Origin: a virus
DNA length: 24,887 nucleotides
Reading direction: 5' to 3' (one strand)
Virus record (IMG/VR): IMGVR_UViG_3300009127_000031
Coordinates: 1-24,887 of that record
The position numbers were made by a program, and so were the translations under genes. Below the pieces are notes generated by a model that had not been told where the DNA came from, did no database searches, and saw only the letters and a list, made by a program, of their open reading frames with translations. The first letter of the stretch is position 1, and each line of letters starts with the position of its first letter. Shown piece by piece: positions 7,548 to 13,568 of this stretch.

Positions 7548-10448
7548 CTAAAAGTATTTTTCGCCGTAATGCCGGGTCTGCTCGGCGATCAGTTTATTCA
7601 TAAAATCTTCAATGTCCTGTCTGCCGGCAAACTTGCCGAAGATCGGGGTTTCCGGCAGGTGCACGTCCGCTCCGTTGGCGGACGCCGCCAGGTTGACAAC
7701 AAATTCGATGCCGCCGCCCAATAGGTTGACGGCCTCGCTGTAATATGGCAATCCTTCTACTACCATGCGCATTTCATCCATTTCCAGTAGCCCGCGCCAC
7801 AGCTCGACGATGGTCTCGGCCTGGGCACCGATCTCCGGTGTCAGTCGGCGGCCGTTGGCCTCAAAGGTGTAGCGGATATTATGGGCCAGGTCGCGCAGAT
7901 ACAAAAACTTGCCCAATTTGCGGTCCGGGTAGGCCTCGCGATCGCGCTTAATCAACGGGAAATTGCGGTCGAACCGTTTGCGGCGAATGGCCTCGGTGGC
8001 ATAGCCGGTATGCATGACTGCCACGTCCGGCAAAAGCATGACCTTGCCCACGCCCTCATTGGGCCCTTCGGGCCGGCTGGGATGCTCGTGGACCAGGCCG
8101 AAAAAGCAGATGCCTCTGTGATTGCGAAAACAGCGCACTGGAAAATCGGTCTTGATCAAGTCGGCCGGCTCAGCCGCAAAGTGGAGCTGGCTGACGCCGT
8201 AGCCGGTGAAGCAATTAGGCCGCAGATATTTTTTAAGGTTTTGGGCGTTCTCCAGGGTCTCGTCGGCGTCAACCCACAAAATCCAGTCCATTGTTGCCTG
8301 CTCGATGGACAGGTTGCGCGCGGCGTCAAACCCGATCTCCAGCGGCGACGGGATCTCGATACAGCGGGCCCCGAAACTTTCGGCAATCTCCCGGGTGTTG
8401 TCCGTGGTCGTTTGATCGATCGCCACAATGATCTCATCGGCGATATCCTTGACCTTGCGCAGCGTGCGGCCGATACTGTCGGCTTCGTCTTTGGCAATCA
8501 TGCACACGCTTAAAGTTTCCCGGGGGGCCTGTTGATTGAGCTTGCGCTGATAATCGATGCGCCCGATCGGCTCTCCGGACGGATTAAACGTCAGCACAAA
8601 ATGCCCCAGTTCGCCGCGGTGCGGCAGGGCCAGCAAATTGTAGTTTTCCTGGGTGCCGAATATCTCGTACAGGTCACGGCGCTCGAAATGGTGGATGTGG
8701 GCGCGCCAGCCCGGATGATCCGCGTACCCGATGGCCTCCCAGGGGCCGTAGGGCGTTGAAATCAGCATGGTGCCGTCCGGGTTAAGGTGTTTCATCAGGC
8801 TTTCGACCATCTCTACCGGATCAGGCACGTGCTCGAGGATCTCGGCCGCGATGATCATGTCGAATTTGTACTCATCCGGTATGCCCTTATGGGTGCCAAC
8901 GTGAAACTCGGGCCTAAACCGATGCTGTTTTTCTTCTTTTTCGGCCCATTTAATTGCGGCTAAGATGTTTGATTCATTGATGTCGAAACCAACAAACTCT
9001 ATGTCCGGAAACCGTTTCAAGAGGTTCATCACATAATGACCGTGGGCGCAGCCGTAATCGAGCACGGTCTTGGGCGCGGCCTTTTTGACCATCTCGGATA
9101 TGCACTCAAAGCGGTTGTTGTCGGTCAGATCCTCGGGGCCGTATTCGACACCCCGGTCCTTTTCATATTGATAGTAGCGATCGTAGTGGCGCTCGAAATC
9201 CATGTCCAGATAGAAATAATAATTGCGCGAAAAGTCGGGCAAGATGTCATTTATGGCGTCAAAGGGATAACCGCGCTCCTCTGCTTGGGCAATCGGATAT
9301 TCATGCTGGAGAATCGCCTTGATATCGCTTAAGCGCTCCAGATGTTTGTACAGCCGCACTTTGTTCGAGGATCGTTTCTTCAGCAGATCGGCAAAAAGTA
9401 CTTCCCATTGTGCGGCAGCCTGGGTCCAGGACTGGCGCTTCTGTTTGGCCTTTGAATGCAGTTTTTCCCACTGGCCGGGAACGTTCAGGATTTTACGCAC
9501 GGTCTTGACGAATGCTTTTTGGTCGACCTCGCCGTCCTTAAACGGCAAAAGCATTGCGCCATCCCGGCCGATGGTTTCGGGCAGGGCCGCATTTTTAAAT
9601 CCGACAAACGGCGTGCCGGCGGCATTGGACTCGATGGATACGATGTTTGAAGTGTCTTCGAACGTGGTCGGGTAGACGTACAGCATCGATTTTGCCATCA
9701 GTTCATAAAGTTGGCGCTTGCCCAGAAAGCCCACGTTGGTCACGTTGGGCAGCTCCTCGCAGCGGCGCCACAAATATTCGTAAAACCCGCGCATCTGATC
9801 GGGCACGTTCTTGTAGCTGCACACGTACAAATGGCAGTCGCTAAGCTGCTCCATAATGCCGCCTGCTTCCACCAAATTTTCCAGGCCGCGCTCCGGGCGC
9901 GAGGCAAACACCAAAGAGCGCGGCTCGCGCTCGAAGTGTTCCAGGTTCTTGAAGGTATCGTAATCCACGCCGTTGATGGTGGCCGTGACAAATTCCTTAT
10001 CGATGCCGTATATTTCACTGACCTGGCTGCGGTGAAACTCCGAAACCGTCAAAACCCGATCGATATTGACCAGGTGCTGCTGCACTATGCCGGCGCTGCG
10101 GTATAGCGCCAGATCATGCAACCACCAGATGTTGAGCTTGCTGTTGTACTGCGAGGCAAACGCTAAAGGATGGCGCTGGGCGATCACCACGTCATTGGGC
10201 GCCTGCATGGCAAAATGAAAATGATAGCCCATCGGAAACTGCTCGCTGATCTGGCCCAGCCATTCGTAGCGCACGCCGTCCCAGCTCCCGGTCTTTTGGG
10301 AGTTGGTAAACAAAATCACCGTGTGCCCCAGTTTGGCCAGCTCCAGAGCCATGTAATAAGCCGCCGATTCGGACCCGCCCAGACTTTCGCCTTTGGGGAT
10401 GGTTTCGCCGTTAAACGGCATGCCCCCGCAGTGGATGGCAATATGCAT
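7548..10448 (-). CDS. Three-domain glycosyltransferase-methyltransferase-glycosyltransferase
   Basis: A 966-residue fusion. Residues about 1-360 form a GT4-type (GT-B) glycosyltransferase: GGSESAAYYMALELAKLGHT at 24-43, and the acceptor/donor segment FEDTSNIVSIESNAAGTPFV at 263-282. Residues about 400-620 form a class I SAM methyltransferase: motif I VLDYGCAHG (462-470), acidic D489 in FVGFDI, and IIAAEILEHVPDP (532-544). Residues about 645-900 form a GT2 (GT-A) glycosyltransferase: SVCMIAKDEADSIGRTL (647-663) and a D-x-D in WVDADE (D727, D729). There is no signal peptide or membrane anchor, so it should be cytoplasmic. AAAGGAG lies 5 bases before the ATG, 13 bases after the gp35-like stop, without its own terminator. 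Inside the late structural operon it most plausibly modifies a virion protein with a methylated glycan; changing host surface glycans is the alternative. Domain calls are secure, the substrate is unknown. Confidence 0.93.
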   Translation of the reverse strand: MHIAIHCGGMPFNGETIPKGESLGGSESAAYYMALELAKLGHTVILFTNSQKTGSWDGVRYEWLGQISEQFPMGYHFHFAMQAPNDVVIAQRHPLAFASQYNSKLNIWWLHDLALYRSAGIVQQHLVNIDRVLTVSEFHRSQVSEIYGIDKEFVTATINGVDYDTFKNLEHFEREPRSLVFASRPERGLENLVEAGGIMEQLSDCHLYVCSYKNVPDQMRGFYEYLWRRCEELPNVTNVGFLGKRQLYELMAKSMLYVYPTTFEDTSNIVSIESNAAGTPFVGFKNAALPETIGRDGAMLLPFKDGEVDQKAFVKTVRKILNVPGQWEKLHSKAKQKRQSWTQAAAQWEVLFADLLKKRSSNKVRLYKHLERLSDIKAILQHEYPIAQAEERGYPFDAINDILPDFSRNYYFYLDMDFERHYDRYYQYEKDRGVEYGPEDLTDNNRFECISEMVKKAAPKTVLDYGCAHGHYVMNLLKRFPDIEFVGFDINESNILAAIKWAEKEEKQHRFRPEFHVGTHKGIPDEYKFDMIIAAEILEHVPDPVEMVESLMKHLNPDGTMLISTPYGPWEAIGYADHPGWRAHIHHFERRDLYEIFGTQENYNLLALPHRGELGHFVLTFNPSGEPIGRIDYQRKLNQQAPRETLSVCMIAKDEADSIGRTLRKVKDIADEIIVAIDQTTTDNTREIAESFGARCIEIPSPLEIGFDAARNLSIEQATMDWILWVDADETLENAQNLKKYLRPNCFTGYGVSQLHFAAEPADLIKTDFPVRCFRNHRGICFFGLVHEHPSRPEGPNEGVGKVMLLPDVAVMHTGYATEAIRRKRFDRNFPLIKRDREAYPDRKLGKFLYLRDLAHNIRYTFEANGRRLTPEIGAQAETIVELWRGLLEMDEMRMVVEGLPYYSEAVNLLGGGIEFVVNLAASANGADVHLPETPIFGKFAGRQDIEDFMNKLIAEQTRHYGEKYF

Positions 10449-10461
10449 TGAAGCTCCTTTA

Positions 10462-10713
10462 TTAGCCGGCTTTAAGTTTTTTGTTCTCTTTTTCCAGGGC
10501 CGTCAGTTTTTTCTCCAGTTCCGCGATCGTTTCTTCCTGGGCCTTGAATGTCTTCTCAGCATCGTCCAGGGCCGCTTCCGCCGCTTCCAGTTTTTTCAGC
10601 GCTTCGGCCGCGCTTGCAGCTTCCTGCTCGGCGGCCTCTTGGGCCTTGGCCAGAGCGTCCGCCTCTTTCTGCTGGACTTTTTTGTATTTTTCCGTGTCCG
10701 ACGTCAGTGTCAT
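10462..10713 (-). CDS. Coiled-coil protein, Mu gp35-like position
   Basis: An 83-residue protein that is almost entirely a predicted coiled coil, dominated by Ala, Glu, Lys and Gln (ALAKAQEAAEQEAASAAEAL, then AEALKKLEAAEAALDDAE and EELEKK-like heptads at the C-terminus). It follows the capsid region and precedes the glycan enzyme. In Mu the slot between the capsid (T) and gp36 holds gp35. GGAGG lies 10 bases before the ATG, and the ATG overlaps a TGA ending the amber-interrupted frame upstream. A role as capsid accessory or assembly factor is inferred from position only. Confidence 0.7.
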   Translation of the reverse strand: MTLTSDTEKYKKVQQKEADALAKAQEAAEQEAASAAEALKKLEAAEAALDDAEKTFKAQEETIAELEKKLTALEKENKKLKAG

Positions 10714-10907
10714 TTGCTTTTTTCCTCCTCGTTAAATTTGACTTTATATAAGAAATCATTAATGGCTGAGCTTCGGGGAATCACCTCCTTTTTTCTTTTT
10801 GTATGCAAGATGAAAGCGCACATCTCACAGAAGTTAAATCGTCGTCGCAAATACTACCAATCTGCTCTGCGAACGCTTTCGACTTCATCTATTGTTAATA
10901 TTTTCAA
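10710..10907 (-). pseudogene. Small reading frame with an in-frame amber codon
   Basis: Between the capsid stop and the coiled-coil gene one frame reads, from a TTG at 10907, KILTIDEVESVRRADW, then TAG at 10856-10854, then YLRRRFNFCEMCAFILHTKR and on to a TGA at 10712-10710 that overlaps the next ATG. Ignoring the amber codon gives about 65 residues that look like one protein, with a CxxC pair (FCEMC) and a coupled end. There is no good ribosome binding site for the TTG; a downstream ATG in the same frame (in CEMC) is another possible start. It may be a recently disrupted small phage gene, a read-through gene or chance. TAG terminates at least five other genes here, so general reassignment is unlikely. 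Confidence 0.4.
10777..10790 (-). promoter_or_regulatory. Orphan perfect Shine-Dalgarno sequence
   Basis: The minus strand reads AAGGAGGTGATTCC, an 11-base match to the complement of the usual 16S rRNA 3' end. No ATG, GTG or TTG lies 4-12 bases downstream in a frame that leads to a plausible protein; the first ATG (10759) opens only a shadow of the coiled-coil gene. The same motif precedes real starts at the capsid, decoration, scaffold and tail tube genes. It may be a relic of a lost start, a ribosome-pausing site, or part of the interrupted frame. Confidence 0.5.
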
Positions 10908-10911
10908 CTCT

Positions 10912-11880
10912 CTACTGCGCCGATCCCACACCGGTGATCAGAAATCCCAGGGTGTCCGCCGTGATCTTTTCGTCCTGATAATAGCCCAGTTCGACTTCTT
11001 CGGCCTTGGCCCGGGGCAGTTGATGCACCTGGGCCTCCATATTCATGATCTTGTTCCAGCGGAAGCTGTACATGAAGCTGGGCTCCTCCTGGTCCGGTCC
11101 GGCCGGCTGCATGGGCGCAAAGTAAATCAGCACGTTGTCATTCCAGAGTTGTGACAGGGCCACGGCCTGGCCTTCGTCGGCCGTGCTGTAATAGGCCCCG
11201 CCGATGAGCACGCGGTCCACCTCGAACAGGGCCTTGACCTGCTCGATGGTGACGATGCGAGCGCTCTTGCCCTTATCCACTTCGCCGTAGATCCGGGCGA
11301 TCACGTCGGCGTGCTCGCGGAAATGGCGCCAGGCATAGCGGCCGAAAATGATCGAGTTGGGCCGGTACCCGGTGGAATCCTCCACGTTCTGGATGCCGGT
11401 GTTGATGTCGGCAATCGGCGCGCTCTTGCCGGCCGTGTAATCGGTCCAGGCGCTGGCCACAGCACTGTAACTGCCCACGTTGGAACCGCTGGTGCATTTA
11501 AGCGCCACCCGTTTTTCCATCGAGAGCATCAGCTTGTTCTTAATAAACCTGGCCCGTGAGCTGCGCTTGGCGAATATGAATCCCGCGTCGGCGTTCTCGA
11601 TGTCCTCGTAGGGGATACGGTCTTTGAGCGCATAATTGCGCGCAAAAAACGTGTCGCTGGTAACGCCGCGGGTGATCACGTTGGCCTCGGTGCCCGGCGC
11701 GCGCAGATCGTCGTCCACGCGAAAAGCGTCGGCCTGGCTCCAGATGTAATACCCGTCCGACTGCTTGTTGACCGGCACGACCGGGGCGATCTGGTCGGCA
11801 ATAAAGCCTCTGGGTGTATATCCGATGGCCACGTTGGATAGCGGCACATCAATATGTACGTCTCTACCTGTTGCTGGCAT
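10912..11880 (-). CDS. Major capsid protein
   Basis: A 322-residue protein starting MPATGRDVHIDVPLSNVAIG. The N-terminal arm (SNVAIGYTPRGFIADQIAPV), the central helix-rich segment with RNYALKDRIPYEDIENAD (about 82-99), and the C-terminal GGAYYSTADEGQAVALSQLW segment fit the HK97-fold major capsid proteins of Mu-like and related phages. It lies after the protease/scaffold and decoration genes, the expected place. AGGAGGTGAT is 7 bases from the ATG, one of the strongest ribosome binding sites in the window, as expected for the most abundant virion protein. It ends with TAG. I cannot identify the exact capsid subfamily from sequence alone. Confidence 0.88.
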   Translation of the reverse strand: MPATGRDVHIDVPLSNVAIGYTPRGFIADQIAPVVPVNKQSDGYYIWSQADAFRVDDDLRAPGTEANVITRGVTSDTFFARNYALKDRIPYEDIENADAGFIFAKRSSRARFIKNKLMLSMEKRVALKCTSGSNVGSYSAVASAWTDYTAGKSAPIADINTGIQNVEDSTGYRPNSIIFGRYAWRHFREHADVIARIYGEVDKGKSARIVTIEQVKALFEVDRVLIGGAYYSTADEGQAVALSQLWNDNVLIYFAPMQPAGPDQEEPSFMYSFRWNKIMNMEAQVHQLPRAKAEEVELGYYQDEKITADTLGFLITGVGSAQ

Positions 11881-11892
11881 AAAATCACCTCC
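11881..11892 (-). promoter_or_regulatory. Extended Shine-Dalgarno of the capsid gene
   Basis: GGAGGTGAT (GGAGG at 11892-11888) with a 7-base spacer to the capsid ATG at 11880. This is near-complete complementarity to the anti-Shine-Dalgarno and confirms the start. Confidence 0.85.
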
Positions 11893-11898
11893 TCTCGG

Positions 11899-12285
11899 TT
11901 ACCAGGCAAATGAGCTTGAAAATGCGTATACAGGTGCCGTAAAATTGAACAGCCCTGTGCCGATAGAACCGGAAGTTACAGCGGCTGCCTTGTTGCGACC
12001 CACGATATAATCACCGCTCCCCGCTTCTGTAAGCCAGCCGGAGGTCGTAACGGTCAATGGTTTCGAGGCCGCAACAGCCCCGCCGGCCGCATACTTCAGT
12101 TCACCCTGGTACCCCAAGGTGCCGCCGTCGCCGCTTTTGGGCTTGGACAGCAGAATGCCGGAGGCCTCCTCGCCGCTGTTTGCCAGCTTACCGTCGTCCA
12201 GGGCAATGGCATGGTAGATGCACCCGCTGTTCAGGTCTTCGCCGGCTTCAAACGTGGTTTCAAGTCGTCTTCCTTCGGTTGCCAT
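11899..12285 (-). CDS. Head decoration-like protein
   Basis: A 128-residue Gly/Ala/Ser-rich protein starting MATEGRRLETTFEAGEDLNS. Its short strands and turns resemble small capsid decoration proteins (DUF2190-like or lambda gpD-like beta-tulip folds), in particular the N-terminal beta-arm followed by GEEASGILLSKPKSGDGGTL. It sits between the scaffold and the major capsid, where decoration proteins are common. The ATG overlaps the upstream stop (TGATG) and is served by GGAGGTGAT (GGAGG at 12299-12295, 9-base spacer) embedded in the end of the scaffold gene. The strong site suggests high expression. Confidence 0.72.
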   Translation of the reverse strand: MATEGRRLETTFEAGEDLNSGCIYHAIALDDGKLANSGEEASGILLSKPKSGDGGTLGYQGELKYAAGGAVAASKPLTVTTSGWLTEAGSGDYIVGRNKAAAVTSGSIGTGLFNFTAPVYAFSSSFAW

Positions 12286-12821
12286 CAGTCATCACCTCCT
12301 TCGTCGGCCTTGGGCGATTCGGCCAGATAGCGCTTGGCCAAATCTTCGTCGTCAGCCAGAATGGCCTCGACGGCTATACCGTAATCGACCTTATGCTCGG
12401 TCGAGTATTTCTTGGCCTTGGCATCCAGTTCTGCACCGGCGCCGGCATAGGTTTTGGTGTCTTTGTCCTTGTCATTTTCATCAGTAGCCACTTCGCCCGT
12501 AGGCAGTACTTTGCCGTGGGTTTCGGCGTACTTTTTGAACGTCTCGAACGAAATGGTCCAGCCGGCGACTTCGGAATAAACGTGCAATCCGCTGTCCAGG
12601 CCGCTTGTAATTACGTCCCGGCCTGCAGGCGTCATTTTGCCGTCGGCGACCATCTGCTCGCAGAACGTCTTGATCTCGTCAGCATCGGCCTTTTTCGCTT
12701 TTTCAGCGTTCTTTTTGCGCTCGGCTTCAAGATCATCGGCGTATTTTTTGGCATCAGCCTCAGCCTTTTCACGCGCTTTGCGTTCGGCCTCGAGCTTAGC
12801 CTCCAACTCTTTGTTGGGCAT
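12285..12821 (-). CDS. Scaffold protein from internal start (Mu Z-like)
   Basis: This frame starts at an internal ATG (12821) within the protease gene and shares its last 178 residues. GGAGGTGATGAT (GGAGG at 12833-12829, 7 bases before the ATG) is an excellent ribosome binding site inside coding sequence. The product starts MPNKELEAKLEAERKAREKA and continues with a highly charged coiled coil to about residue 50, then an acidic C-terminal region. This matches a head scaffolding protein. In Mu, scaffold Z is made from an in-frame start inside protease gene I; the same arrangement is inferred here. The protein would guide capsid assembly and be removed by the protease. Confidence 0.8.
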   Translation of the reverse strand: MPNKELEAKLEAERKAREKAEADAKKYADDLEAERKKNAEKAKKADADEIKTFCEQMVADGKMTPAGRDVITSGLDSGLHVYSEVAGWTISFETFKKYAETHGKVLPTGEVATDENDKDKDTKTYAGAGAELDAKAKKYSTEHKVDYGIAVEAILADDEDLAKRYLAESPKADEGGDD

Positions 12822-13550
12822 ATCATCACCTCCATTGTCTGCAGTGATTGATCCATCCTCTCCATAGGCGAATTCACAAACCTTCAGTGCGTCAAACGAG
12901 CCCGATTCGTCATCGGTGGATTGACTCATAAAAGCCTGGAGATCCGCTAAGTCCTTTACTATCGGAACGTCCTGTCCCAGCAAAGACACCGCGTATAGGA
13001 CGCGCCGGTAGGTTTTTCCCTCGTGTTTGAAATTCCATAAAATCTCGGCGCTGGCACGCCGGTACAATTTGCGTTTGATGGCTCGGTACACAATGTCCGG
13101 AACATCTGAAAACTTGGCGATCAGCTTTTGGCCGACTCTTCGCAGCTTGGTGGTCCAGCCGGCCGCAGGTTTGCCGTCCACTATATGCATTTTGCTGCGG
13201 TGACCGAACTTGACCGGCGGCTTGATCACGTCTTTGAGGGCCGCAAAGTTGCTGACCATATCGTCCAGATCATCTTCGGTATAAGGGTCGCCCCCGTGCA
13301 CGCCGGTGCTAAATACTTCCAGCTCAAATTCGTGGGTCTCGGCATGGTCTTTTTTGACCCATTTATCGTTTTCGCCCTTTTCAAAACCTGCATTTTTAAC
13401 CGCGCCCCAGGCAGCCTGCCGGGCTGCGTCCTCATCGTCGGGCTTTTTCTCGATGGTGGCATTAAATACTTCTCGCCATATGTTTTGGGCCTCGGCCGGC
13501 AGTGCGTTTCTCACTCCCTCCGGCAAATCGTCATTGCTTTTGTACGGCAT
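12285..13550 (-). CDS. ChaB-fused prohead protease/scaffold polyprotein (Mu I-like)
   Basis: A 421-residue polyprotein. Residues 1 to about 66 form a ChaB domain (MPYKSNDDLPEGVRNALPAE and WGAVKNAGFEKGENDKWVKK). Residues about 70-210 form the phage Mu I-type prohead protease: EVFSTGVHGGDPYTEDDLDD, PPVKFGHRSK and RRASAEILWNFKHEGKTYRR are typical. Residues 244-421 are the scaffold, also made separately from the internal start at 12821. GGAGG lies 6 bases before the ATG, and the portal gene ends 18 bases upstream. The protease matures the capsid by cutting scaffold and itself. The ChaB domain at the N-terminus of a head protease is a variation on Mu, where it is absent. I cannot place catalytic residues with certainty. 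Confidence 0.87.
   Translation of the reverse strand: MPYKSNDDLPEGVRNALPAEAQNIWREVFNATIEKKPDDEDAARQAAWGAVKNAGFEKGENDKWVKKDHAETHEFELEVFSTGVHGGDPYTEDDLDDMVSNFAALKDVIKPPVKFGHRSKMHIVDGKPAAGWTTKLRRVGQKLIAKFSDVPDIVYRAIKRKLYRRASAEILWNFKHEGKTYRRVLYAVSLLGQDVPIVKDLADLQAFMSQSTDDESGSFDALKVCEFAYGEDGSITADNGGDDMPNKELEAKLEAERKAREKAEADAKKYADDLEAERKKNAEKAKKADADEIKTFCEQMVADGKMTPAGRDVITSGLDSGLHVYSEVAGWTISFETFKKYAETHGKVLPTGEVATDENDKDKDTKTYAGAGAELDAKAKKYSTEHKVDYGIAVEAILADDEDLAKRYLAESPKADEGGDD
12822..12833 (-). promoter_or_regulatory. Internal ribosome binding site for the scaffold
   Basis: GGAGG at 12833-12829 with a 7-base spacer TGATGAT before the in-frame ATG at 12821, inside the protease/scaffold gene. It decides the start of the nested scaffold protein. 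Confidence 0.82.
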
Positions 13551-13568
13551 AATATGCCTCCTTCTAAC

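Noticed and set aside
10710-10914. General reassignment of UAG to an amino acid
   Set aside because: UAG is the natural stop of the capsid, MuB, holin-like, glycan enzyme and G-T genes, all at sensible ends next to the following start. Read-through at one codon is still possible, but not a code change.
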